13,125 nucleotides of DNA from DATLAN01 sp035527455 (lineage in GTDB: Bacteria > Planctomycetota > Planctomycetia > Pirellulales > Thermoguttaceae), in contig DATLAN010000306.1 in assembly GCA_035527455.1 (NCBI GenBank), forward strand, positions 1-13,125, read 5' to 3'. Of the stretch, positions 1 through 5,965 are shown in pieces. The notes below the pieces were generated by a model, which saw only the letters and a list, made by a program, of their open reading frames with translations, ran no database searches and was not told where the DNA came from. Within the stretch, counting starts at the first letter, position 1, and each line of letters opens with the position of its first letter. A program made the position numbers and the translations under genes.

Positions 1-526
1 ACTTGTTGGCGGGCGTCTCGCCGCCGTCGACGTAGACCGGATCGTTGGCCATCTGCGTGTCGCTGGAGAACCAGCGGCACTTGGCCGGATAGACGAACGT
101 GCCCGGGCGGATCCACGGCGAGCCGGCCGGCCAGAGCCGCAGTCGGGCGTCGGCGTCCAGCGCCCAGACGTTCTTCTTGCTGCTGCCTCGCGTGTAGCCG
201 GCCGTCACCGCACAATCGATCTGCACGCCGCCGACGTTGACCGGCAAGCGGTAGTTGGAGGAAACCAGCGTGGCCTTTTGCCCGTTGACTTCCACCTCGA
301 CGCTCGCCCGGCGCACGGCGTCGCGGAGGTCGTCGCGGGTTTCGTCGAGCGAGAGCAGTTTCACGGTGGCCGTTTTGCCGTCGGCGAGTTCCACTTCGAC
401 CTGCTGCCCGACGCGAAGGTCGACCGCCCGCATCAACGGATCGATCGCGGGCGTCTGGTTTTCGGCGGCCAACGCGACGGTGGTCAGCAGCAGGATCGGA
501 AGGGCGAGCGCGATTTTGGCGATCAT
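1..526 (-). CDS. Secreted protein, N-terminal 175 residues (partial, possibly an M23-type peptidase)
   Basis: An open frame runs leftwards from an ATG at 526 to the window edge without a stop, so only the N-terminus is visible. GGAG lies 6 nt before the ATG. Residues 1-21 form a signal peptide (MIAKIALALPILLLTTVALA, cleavage near AxA), so the product is exported. The mature part starts with a short acidic stretch and a small beta-rich domain (RVGQQVEVELADGKTATVKL, residues 36-55), then a region ending in FVYPAKCRWFSSDTQMANDP and VDGGE. No catalytic motif lies inside the visible part. From memory, this type of N-terminus precedes a LytM/M23 peptidase domain in planctomycete proteins, but the metal-binding residues would be outside the window. 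The gene is real; its function is a guess. Confidence 0.75.
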   Translation of the reverse strand, partial: MIAKIALALPILLLTTVALAAENQTPAIDPLMRAVDLRVGQQVEVELADGKTATVKLLSLDETRDDLRDAVRRASVEVEVNGQKATLVSSNYRLPVNVGGVQIDCAVTAGYTRGSSKKNVWALDADARLRLWPAGSPWIRPGTFVYPAKCRWFSSDTQMANDPVYVDGGETPANK

Positions 527-688
527 GGCGTACTCCGGGGTTCGTAGCTGGTCGGGACGGTCCACCGCGTTTCGTCGGGGCCGCATACCGAGAGTTTGCG
601 CGACTGGCCGGCGGATAGCAAGTTTTCCTGCCCGTGAAGTTTCTCGGATCGTGGAGTTTTTCGGCTCGCGACGGATCATGGAGGGCCA

Positions 689-709
689 CTACCGGGCTTG
701 CCCCGGTAG
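689..709. repeat. Short GC hairpin
   Basis: CTACCGGG (689-696) and CCCGGTAG (702-709) form a perfect 8-bp stem with a 5-nt loop. Read on the minus strand, the loop region is GGGGCAAGCCC. The hairpin at 10703-10721 has the similar core GGGGACAAGCCCC. There is no T-run after it, so it is not a classical intrinsic terminator. It is probably a member of a small dispersed palindrome family. Confidence 0.55.
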
Positions 710-717
710 AGCCGTGT

Positions 718-746
718 TTGACAACTACCGACGCGATCCCCACAAT
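718..746 (+). promoter_or_regulatory. Possible sigma-70-like promoter for the hicB-like gene
   Basis: TTGACA (718-723, a perfect -35) is followed after 17 nt by CACAAT (741-746, 4 of 6 matches to the -10). The predicted start lies about 100 nt before the hicB-like ATG at 852. The match is by eye only. Planctomycete promoters are poorly described, so this is tentative. Confidence 0.35.
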
Positions 747-851
747 ATGTTCCGGGTCGCCACCAGTATCGCGTTAGGGCCAATTGAACAGGGATCTCGC
801 GACCGGGACGTTGAAGAGCATTTGGAAGCAGGCTGAATTGGAGGAGTCCTC

Positions 852-1067
852 ATGAAGGAATACACGGTAATCTACGAATGGGCGGGGAACAACTATTCGG
901 CCTACGTGCCCGATCTGCCGGGCTGCGTCGCCTGCGGGGACACCATGGAGGAGACCGAAGCACTGATGAAGGAAGCCATCGAACTCTACATCGAAAGCCT
1001 CAAGGAGGACGGCAAACCGGTTCCCGAACCGACCACCAAGGCCCGCCCGATCACCGTCGCGACCTGA
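852..1067 (+). CDS. HicB-family antitoxin-like protein (orphan)
   Basis: A 71-residue protein beginning MKEYTVIYEWAGNNYSAYVP has the HicB fold pattern: an N-terminal beta strand (3-9), the signature YVPDLPGC (18-25), a glycine turn (G29-D30), and the helix TMEETEALMKEAIELYIESL (31-50). The tail GKPVPEP (54-60) is also typical. In HicAB systems HicB neutralises the HicA mRNA interferase through this RNase-H-like domain and often represses the operon through an added DNA-binding domain. That DNA-binding domain is absent here, and no hicA-like frame exists on either side (527-851 or 1068-1290). GGAGGAG lies just before the ATG. It is therefore a solitary, short HicB-like protein whose partner is absent or distant. 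The family call is firm; the role is unknown. Confidence 0.85.
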   Translation: MKEYTVIYEWAGNNYSAYVPDLPGCVACGDTMEETEALMKEAIELYIESLKEDGKPVPEPTTKARPITVAT

Positions 1068-1086
1068 GCGGTCGATCTTCTCGAAT

Positions 1087-1254
1087 CAGCCCCGTAGGGT
1101 GCGTGCTCGCACGCACGCGCCCACGTTACAATGTGCGGAACCGTCACACCCGCACGCCGCGCCCGTCGGCAAGAAGTTGCAGGGCCCATAAAGTTGCAAT
1201 CCTGCCCGGTCCTTAGGCCCTTCGCGTGCGTGCGAGCACGCACCCTACGAGCTG
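1087..1254. mobile_element. MITE/REPIN-like element, copy 1
   Basis: A 168-bp element is bounded by CAGCCC on the left and AGCTG on the right. Its core, 1093-1249, has perfect 27-bp inverted ends (1093-1119 and 1223-1249). Each end is itself a hairpin: GTGCGTGC-TC-GCACGCAC at 1099-1116 and the mirrored form at 1226-1243. The 103-bp body matches copy 2 (1951-2118) at all but about 11 positions, in the same orientation. No transposase is encoded. The paired inverted hairpins resemble REP doublets (REPINs) moved by RAYT-type transposases, or a MITE; which of these it is cannot be decided here. The element lies between the convergent ends of the hicB-like gene (stop at 1067) and the TPR gene (stop at 1291). 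No target-site duplication is visible. Confidence 0.75.
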
Positions 1255-1290
1255 CAGGTCTGGTTTCGCGACGTGCAATCGTCGGAACGT

Positions 1291-1941
1291 TTATGATCCG
1301 CTTTGTGTTCGGTATGTCTTGAGGAGTCGACTGCGATCAAAGCTAGGGTTGCAGCGGAATGGAAGTCCGCTTCGCAGGTCTTTCAGGCTATCGCTTCGCT
1401 TATCGCGTTCGTGTTCTGGCATTAGCGACATGGCCCGCTCGTATACTGTAACGGCCTCATCGAATCTGCCCAATTCCGCTTCAGCCCCGGCAAGTAGCGT
1501 CAAACCCACCCAGTCCGTATCGTCGGAAATCCCACAAGCCTTTTTGGCCATTGCCATTGCACGCCGACCGTCACGCAACTCGTCATCTGGGGCACACGCC
1601 AGCAGATACGCCAGCTGTCTGATTGGGCTTAGGGATTGCGGATCGAGTTTGTGAGCTATTTCGAATGCAGAAATGGCCTCATCATATTTCGCCTGCATCT
1701 GCAGACAAAGGCCGACCATCGTTTGTGCCGGCTCACAAGGATCACATTGGGGGCAATTCAGTAAAGCGCGGAACTCAGTCAGTGCGACGTCATAATCGCC
1801 CCGATCAAAGGCACGGGCTCCATTTGTGCACTCCCTTTCGTGACGTCGGATGTGTTGACGATGTCGCAGCGCTTTCCAGCCAAAGCGAACTGCCAGCGCG
1901 ACGACACAAAGCAGCAAAAGAAAAGGCATCGGTCCGTCCAT
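1291..1941 (-). CDS. Membrane-anchored TPR protein
   Basis: This is a 216-residue protein. The start is taken as the ATG at 1941, with GGGAG 5 nt upstream. A longer frame starting inside the neighbouring repeat would add 13 residues encoded by that repeat and is rejected. Residues 5-20 (MPFLLLLCVVALAVRF) are a membrane anchor or uncleaved signal. TPR-like helix pairs follow at about 40-62 (ARAFDRGDYDVALTEFRALL), 75-103 (KYDEAISAFEIAHKLDP) and 147-176 (GRFDEAVTVYERAMSLMP). Between them, YLLACAPDDELRDGRRA (112-128) is a variant of a signature I associate with planctomycete TPR proteins. TPRs mediate protein-protein contacts, and no partner is evident. The gene is more A/T-rich than its neighbours and sits between two copies of the MITE-like element. 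Any promoter close to the start would have to lie inside copy 2. Confidence 0.85.
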   Translation of the reverse strand: MDGPMPFLLLLCVVALAVRFGWKALRHRQHIRRHERECTNGARAFDRGDYDVALTEFRALLNCPQCDPCEPAQTMVGLCLQMQAKYDEAISAFEIAHKLDPQSLSPIRQLAYLLACAPDDELRDGRRAMAMAKKACGISDDTDWVGLTLLAGAEAELGRFDEAVTVYERAMSLMPEHERDKRSDSLKDLRSGLPFRCNPSFDRSRLLKTYRTQSGS

Positions 1942-1950
1942 CAAAGCTCC

Positions 1951-2118
1951 CAGCCCCGTAGGGTGCGTGCTCGCACGCACGCGCCCGCGTTACAATGTGC
2001 GGAACCTTCACGCCCGCACGCCGCGCCCGTCGGCAAGACGCTGCAGCGCCCATAAAGCCGCAATCCTGCCCGGTCCTCAACCCCTTCGCGTGCGTGCGAG
2101 CACGCACCCTACGAACTG
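1951..2118. mobile_element. MITE/REPIN-like element, copy 2
   Basis: The second 168-bp copy has the same orientation and length as copy 1. Its core is 1957-2113, with perfect 27-bp inverted ends at 1957-1983 and 2087-2113 that are identical to those of copy 1. It fills the gap between two leftward genes almost exactly: the stop codon of the membrane-protein gene (2120-2122) is one base from its right end, and the ribosome binding site of the TPR gene (1946-1950) touches its left end. The hairpins would therefore lie in the 5' leader of any TPR transcript read through from the upstream gene. Confidence 0.75.
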
Positions 2119-2119
2119 G

Positions 2120-2407
2120 TTATGCCTGATCGCCGCCTCTCTGGTCCTTTCGAGACATTCGTGTTTCTTTCCAGGAAACTATACCGACAACTAACACTCC
2201 GATGACCAGGCCCCAGATCAAACCATTGACAAGGCCCAGGCCAATGCCGAGTTCCAAAGGGTTGAAATTCTCCAAGTCTCGCAAGGGAAACAGATGGCGG
2301 AAGAAGCCAGGGGTGAAGTTTCCCAGGAAGGCGCCAATGCCCGTTCCAGCAATCCCGAAGCCTATCGCTGTACCTACGACAGTTGCTAGGGCCTTGAATA
2401 ACGTCAT
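2120..2407 (-). CDS. Small protein with two predicted membrane helices, unknown function
   Basis: A 95-residue protein. The ATG at 2407 has AGGAG 8 nt upstream. Two glycine-rich hydrophobic segments, about residues 5-28 (FKALATVVGTAIGFGIAGTG) and 53-78 (LGIGLGLVNGLIWGLVIGVL), are separated by a short loop with GNFTPGFFRHLFP (29-41). The C-terminal tail is charged (KETRMSRKDQRGGDQ). The GTGIG and PGFF elements recall small hypothetical membrane proteins of planctomycetes, but I know of no characterised member. It is the first gene of a possible leftward pair with the TPR gene, separated from it only by repeat copy 2. A function cannot be stated. Confidence 0.75.
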   Translation of the reverse strand: MTLFKALATVVGTAIGFGIAGTGIGAFLGNFTPGFFRHLFPLRDLENFNPLELGIGLGLVNGLIWGLVIGVLVVGIVSWKETRMSRKDQRGGDQA

Positions 2408-3081
2408 CTGAGAAACTCCTGAAGCATAACTCTGTTAGCAGACGGTTCTCAGTGTTCTTCAGAAGGACGCCGACAACCGTCCGGTTCTCCCGTCCGTCTT
2501 CCCTCCGCTTCCCCATTATCCCGCCCTGCGGCCGGGCGCGTCAAGCGACTCCGCCGCCCTCCTGTGGAGGTGCGGAACGGGCATTTCCGAGAGCGTCGCA
2601 CCCCTGCCTTGCCCGACCGATTGACCACTCCGGCCATAGCGACCGCTCAAATGACCTCAAACTCGCCGCGATTTGCAGCCGTAGTGACAAGTTTGCAGCG
2701 AAAATAACCTGAATAGGTGGTACGCGATAAACGCCGCAAGTTTCGACGGAATCGGGGCGTGTGGCGTAAGTGACTATGTATCCAATACTTACGGCACCGA
2801 ACGCCAACCACCGGCCCAGCAACAGGTCTCCAGGGCACGCGGATTATGATGCTGCGGGCCGGGGAGACCACCGGTGGAGAGGAAGGGTGAGGGTTGGTGG
2901 TACAAGATGGGACGTTGATTCCTCAGAGGCGATGTGGTACGGTACTGGATATCAGTATAGTTGTGGCGCGTGCGGGGTGATGAATCGGTGGGAGGCCCGG
3001 GAGTGTTGTCGCCGGCAGACGAGCGAATCAGTGCGGTCACTGCAAATGAGCCGGCCGTTCGGGCGGCGACGCCGGGACACC
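2408..3081. other. Long gene-poor interval
   Basis: About 670 bp lack a convincing gene. On the minus strand a frame from a TTG at 2822 (MLGRWLAFGAVSIGYIVTYA at its start, then RPDSVETCGVYRVPP) looks protein-like for about 50 residues but becomes Arg/Ser-rich and ends at 2541. It may be a decayed small gene or chance. An overlapping minus frame at 2647-2871 and a plus frame at 2452-2712 have no recognisable features. Base composition falls towards A/T around 2650-2960. I see no RNA gene. Confidence 0.4.
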
Positions 3082-3169
3082 GTGGAAAACGGGGACAGGC
3101 ACCGAGCCGGCAGCGTCTTTCCGCCGGGTTGGCATCTGTCGCGGCTCGGAGCCAGTCCCCGTTTTCCAC
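3082..3169. repeat. 88-bp inverted repeat (REP-doublet-like)
   Basis: Two 28-bp arms, 3082-3109 and 3142-3169, are inverted copies that differ at two positions. The arms begin GTGGAAAACGGGGAC and end GAGCCG, and enclose a 32-nt loop. The element ends 47 bp before the sialidase-like start codon, so in a transcript it would form a long GC hairpin in the 5' leader unless transcription starts after it. It is unrelated in sequence to the CGTAGGG elements at 1087 and 1951. I recall similar AAAACGGGGAC palindromes in planctomycete intergenic DNA, but could not check. Confidence 0.7.
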
Positions 3170-3216
3170 TCCGCGTTTACAACGTGAGTTGTGACAACAG
3201 CCGTCAGGAGGCTGCC

Positions 3217-4392
3217 ATGCCGATGAACCGCCGAAAGATGTTGAAACGCTCCGCTGCCGTGGCCATCGCCGCCGTGTTGGGTGCGGGCCGCCGGGCGGCT
3301 GCGGCGCCGCGTGCGGAAATCCATGAGACGAAGGTGATCAGCCAACAGCAAAATCTCTACCACGGCTGGCCGACCCTGGCACGTCGCCGCAACGGGCAAC
3401 TGCTGCTGGTCTGCTCCGGCGGGCGCGAGGCACATGTGTGTCCCTTCGGCCGCGTCGAACTGATGCGATCCGACGACGAGGGACGCACCTGGAGCTGGCC
3501 GCGCGTGCTGATGGATTCGGCCATCGACGACCGCGATGCGGGCGTGCTGGAAACGGCCCAAGGCTCGATCCTCGTGACCACGTTCACCTCGCTGGCGTAC
3601 GAATCGATCCTCAGCCGGGCCGAGCAGATCGCGCCGGGTTCCGGCGGGGCGTGGCCGGAGGACAGGCTGCAACGCTGGCAGGCCGCCCATCGCCGCATCT
3701 CCGCCGAAGCACGCCAACGCGAACTGGGTGTCTGGATGATCCGCTCGACCGACGGCGGAGTCACCTTCTCGGCACGCTACGACTGCCTGGTCGACAGCCC
3801 CCACGGGCCGATCCAGCTTGCCGACCGGCGGCTGCTCTACGCCGGCAAGGACCTGTGGCGCGAGAAGCACCGCGTCGGCTTCTGCGAGTCGGCCGACGAC
3901 GGGCAGACCTGGCGATGGCTGGCCGAACTGCCGGTCCGCGACGGCGACAGCCACGAGAACTATCACGAGTTGCACGCCGTGGAAACCGCCGATGAGCGGC
4001 TGATCGCGCAGATCCGCAACCACAACCAGGCCAACCACCTGGAAACCTTGCAGAGCGAATCGTCCGACGGCGGGCGGACCTGGTCGGTGCCGCATCCGAT
4101 CGGCGTTTGGGGCCTGCCGTCGCACCTGCTGCGGCTGCGCGACGACCGGCTGCTGATGACCTACGGCCACCGCCGCGAGCCGCTGGGCAACCAGGCGCGG
4201 ATCAGCAGCGACCACGGCCGCACGTGGTCCGATCCGATCATCCTCTCCGACGACGGCTTCTCCGGCGATTTGGGCTACCCGTCCACAGTACAGCTTGCCG
4301 ACGGTTCGCTGTTGAGCGTGTGGTACGAGCGGATGAAGGATTCGCCCAACGCCGTGCTGCGCCAAGCCCGGTGGTCCACACCGTCCATCTGA
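3217..4392 (+). CDS. Tat-exported BNR/Asp-box protein, sialidase-fold (exo-alpha-sialidase family)
   Basis: A 391-residue protein. The ATG at 3217 follows AGGAGG by 5 nt and sits directly before a twin-arginine signal (NRRKMLKRSAAVAIAAVLG, residues 4-22). The frame is open further upstream, but that part crosses the inverted repeat and is not credible. Five Asp boxes (SxDxGxTW) occur at residues 85-92 (SDDEGRTW), 177-184 (STDGGVTF), 225-232 (SADDGQTW), 282-289 (SSDGGRTW) and 330-337 (SSDHGRTW), giving a six-bladed sialidase-type propeller. Bacterial enzymes of this fold cleave terminal sialic acid or related sugars outside the cytoplasm; many planctomycete members are uncharacterised, so the substrate is open. 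R54/R56/R57 and R68-E71 are candidate active-site charges, not assigned. It converges with galK, and their stops lie within one repeat tract. Confidence 0.85.
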   Translation: MPMNRRKMLKRSAAVAIAAVLGAGRRAAAAPRAEIHETKVISQQQNLYHGWPTLARRRNGQLLLVCSGGREAHVCPFGRVELMRSDDEGRTWSWPRVLMDSAIDDRDAGVLETAQGSILVTTFTSLAYESILSRAEQIAPGSGGAWPEDRLQRWQAAHRRISAEARQRELGVWMIRSTDGGVTFSARYDCLVDSPHGPIQLADRRLLYAGKDLWREKHRVGFCESADDGQTWRWLAELPVRDGDSHENYHELHAVETADERLIAQIRNHNQANHLETLQSESSDGGRTWSVPHPIGVWGLPSHLLRLRDDRLLMTYGHRREPLGNQARISSDHGRTWSDPIILSDDGFSGDLGYPSTVQLADGSLLSVWYERMKDSPNAVLRQARWSTPSI

Positions 4393-4432
4393 CATCAGAA
4401 ATCAGAAATCCGAAATCTGAAATCTGAAATCA
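4391..4432. repeat. Heptanucleotide tract (GAAATCN)6 joining two stop codons
   Basis: Six 7-bp units (GACATCA, GAAATCA, GAAATCC, GAAATCT, GAAATCT, GAAATCA) fill 4391-4432 exactly. The first unit supplies the last two bases of the sialidase-like gene's TGA (4390-4392), and the last unit contains the complement of galK's TGA (4430-4432). TGA occurs on the plus strand at 4390, 4418 and 4425 and on the minus strand at 4432, 4404 and 4397, covering all three frames of each strand. Confidence 0.9.
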
Positions 4433-5575
4433 CCTTTTAACCACCTCGGCCCCGTTGGTCGCCCGGCAGACGTAGACGGCCGGGGTGTTGCCGGTGGCTT
4501 CCTGGTACGCGGCTGCCGTCTTTTCGGCGAAGTCTTCGGCCGCCGCGGCGTCGATCAGCGCCATGGCACAGCCGCCGAATCCGGCGCCGGTCATTCGGGC
4601 GCCGTAACAGGCCTTGTGCGCTTGGGCGCTTTCGACCATCGCGTTCAGCGCATCGCTGGAGACCTCGTAGTCGTCGCGCAGGCTCTCGTGGCTCTTGTTC
4701 ATCAGGACGCCCAGGGCGCGGACTTCGCCGCGCCGCATGGCGTCGGCGGCCTGCAAGGTGCGGTCGTTTTCGGTGATCACGTGCATCGCGCGGCGTTGGG
4801 TCGTGTCGTCCAGACCTTGGGCCAGCCGCTGGAAGAGGTCGGGATCCACGTCGCGCAGGGCCGGCACCTGGAAGAAATCGGCGGCCGATTCGCATTGGGC
4901 CCGTCGTTCGTTATAGGCCGAATCGACCAGTCCCCGGCGGGTTCCCGTGTCGAGCACGGCGACGGCCACGCCCGGCGGAAAGGGGACCGGCTGGGTCTCG
5001 AGCGACCGGCAATCGATCAACAGGGCGTGGTCGGCCTTTCCGGCGGCGGAGATCAGTTGGTCCATGATTCCGCAGTTGACGCCGACCCACTCGTTCTCGG
5101 CTCGCTGGCCCAATCTGGCCATGCCCGCCGGGTCCCACTCGAGGTCGCCGGCGACGGCGAATGCCCGCGCGGTGGCCATCTCCAACGCGGCGGAAGAGGA
5201 GAGTCCGGCCTCCAACGGGACGTCGCCCAGCAGAACGCCCTCCCAGCCGGTCAGCTTGCAGCCCGCCTCGCCGAGGCTCCAGGCGGTTCCCTTGAGATAT
5301 TCCAGCCAGCCCGCTTTGCTGTGGGTCAGCGCGTCCAAGGGGAATACGCCTTGTTGATCGTAGTCGATCGAGTGGACGGCCACCGTGCGATCCGCGCGAG
5401 GCCGCAGGGCGATCCAGATGGCCCGATCGATCGCAAAGGGCAGCACGAATCCGTCGTTGTAGTCGGTGTGTTCGCCGATCAGATTAACCCGACCGGGGGA
5501 CCTGACGATCCACCGCGGTTGCTCTGCGAAGCGGTCGGCGAAGTGCCGGGCAACGTCTTCAGACGTGATGGGCAT
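4430..5575 (-). CDS. galK: Galactokinase
   Basis: This 381-residue GHMP kinase phosphorylates galactose to galactose-1-phosphate with ATP, the first committed step of the Leloir pathway, in the cytoplasm. The start is the ATG at 5575 (GAGGT 6 nt upstream, MPITSEDVARHF); 19 further residues open upstream are proline/arginine-rich and not part of the family. The galactokinase signature GRVNLIGEHTDYNDGFVLP is at 28-46, the ATP-binding GHMP motif PLEAGLSSSAALE at 120-132, and the third motif ARMTGAGFGGCA lies near the C-terminus. The expected catalytic pair is present: R29 (in PGRVNL) and D172 (in CGIMDQ). Length and C-terminus are normal. No other Leloir gene is in the window. Three GGTGAC motifs lie just upstream, and the stop codon lies in the heptanucleotide tract. 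Confidence 0.95.
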   Translation of the reverse strand: MPITSEDVARHFADRFAEQPRWIVRSPGRVNLIGEHTDYNDGFVLPFAIDRAIWIALRPRADRTVAVHSIDYDQQGVFPLDALTHSKAGWLEYLKGTAWSLGEAGCKLTGWEGVLLGDVPLEAGLSSSAALEMATARAFAVAGDLEWDPAGMARLGQRAENEWVGVNCGIMDQLISAAGKADHALLIDCRSLETQPVPFPPGVAVAVLDTGTRRGLVDSAYNERRAQCESAADFFQVPALRDVDPDLFQRLAQGLDDTTQRRAMHVITENDRTLQAADAMRRGEVRALGVLMNKSHESLRDDYEVSSDALNAMVESAQAHKACYGARMTGAGFGGCAMALIDAAAAEDFAEKTAAAYQEATGNTPAVYVCRATNGAEVVKR

Positions 5576-5602
5576 GGGTGGACCTCGCGGTCGTGGTTGA
5601 CG

Positions 5603-5629
5603 GGGGGTGACCCCCTGGTGACGGTGACC
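5603..5629. promoter_or_regulatory. Possible operator upstream of galK (three GGTGAC motifs)
   Basis: GGTGACC occurs at 5606-5612 and 5623-5629, and GGTGAC at 5617-5622. The first lies inside the near-perfect palindrome GGGGGT-G-ACCCCC (5603-5615). The cluster is 28-54 nt before the galK start, where a repressor or activator could act. No regulator is identified. The motif could also be chance in GC-rich DNA. Confidence 0.3.
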
Positions 5630-5916
5630 CAACCATCGTGCCCGTTTTTCCCTCGCCGGTCAAGCGGGAAAGGATTTATGATTTCGGATTTATGATTTCA
5701 GATTGGCGATGTCGGATTCCAGGGGTACTGCGGGGAAAGCCCGCGAGGGAACACTTGAAATCTGAAATCCCCAGATGCGAGACTGCCCGAGCAGGGGCAA
5801 GATGGTCCTCGTCGCCGCGAGAGCGATGTCTCGCCGACAGAGGCAAGACGGCAGCGTACGACTTCAGATCGGGAACTCACAGCACCACCACCGCTGCGAA
5901 CGTTCCACGCGAACCC
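5630..5916. other. Intergenic region upstream of galK with two heptanucleotide tracts
   Basis: No credible gene is seen. The interval carries a four-unit tract, GATTTAT/GATTTCG/GATTTAT/GATTTCA, at 5673-5704, which is the GAAATC family in reverse orientation. A two-copy remnant, GAAATCTGAAATC, lies at 5757-5769. A minus-strand frame at 5698-5919 is rich in Ser/Arg and overlaps both, so it is rejected. The tract at 5673-5704 and the one at 4391-4432 flank galK in opposite orientations. Confidence 0.6.
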
Positions 5917-5965
5917 CAAATCCTCAATCTGAAATCTGAAATCCTAAATCCGAAATCCTCAATCC
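5917..5965. repeat. Heptanucleotide tract, seven units, overlapping a stop codon
   Basis: Seven consecutive 7-bp units run CAAATCC, TCAATCT, GAAATCT, GAAATCC, TAAATCC, GAAATCC and TCAATCC. The last unit (5959-5965) holds the final GAT-TGA of the XRE-type gene on the minus strand, so the tract begins inside that gene's last codons and extends downstream of it. Confidence 0.85.

Larger units (their letters stand above)
527..851. other. Intergenic region between divergent genes
   Basis: This 325-bp stretch separates the leftward secreted-protein gene from the rightward hicB-like gene. I see no credible coding frame. The frame open on the plus strand from 255 is mostly antisense to the upstream gene and has low-complexity Ser/Arg/Thr composition. 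The interval holds a short hairpin (689-709) and a possible promoter for the hicB-like gene (718-746). No hicA-like frame is present. Confidence 0.6.

Noticed and set aside
255..836. Plus-strand open frame of 193 codons at the left end
   Set aside because: About half is antisense to the secreted-protein gene at 1-526. Its composition is Ser/Arg/Thr-rich, with no domain and no ribosome binding site.
986..2107. Frames beginning MRARTHAKG or MRASTHPT around the two elements
   Set aside because: These starts are encoded by the inverted ends of the MITE-like elements (the THP/THA pattern is the repeat read in frame) and are not genes. The same applies to the first 13 residues of the extended TPR frame.
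3037..4395. 452-codon minus-strand frame opposite the sialidase-like gene
   Set aside because: This is a GC-rich antisense frame. The plus strand carries five Asp boxes, a Tat signal and a ribosome binding site, whereas the antisense product has no recognisable feature.
4616..5695. 359-codon plus-strand frame opposite galK
   Set aside because: It is antisense to a gene with full galactokinase motifs; its composition is Val/Gly/Arg-rich with no domain.
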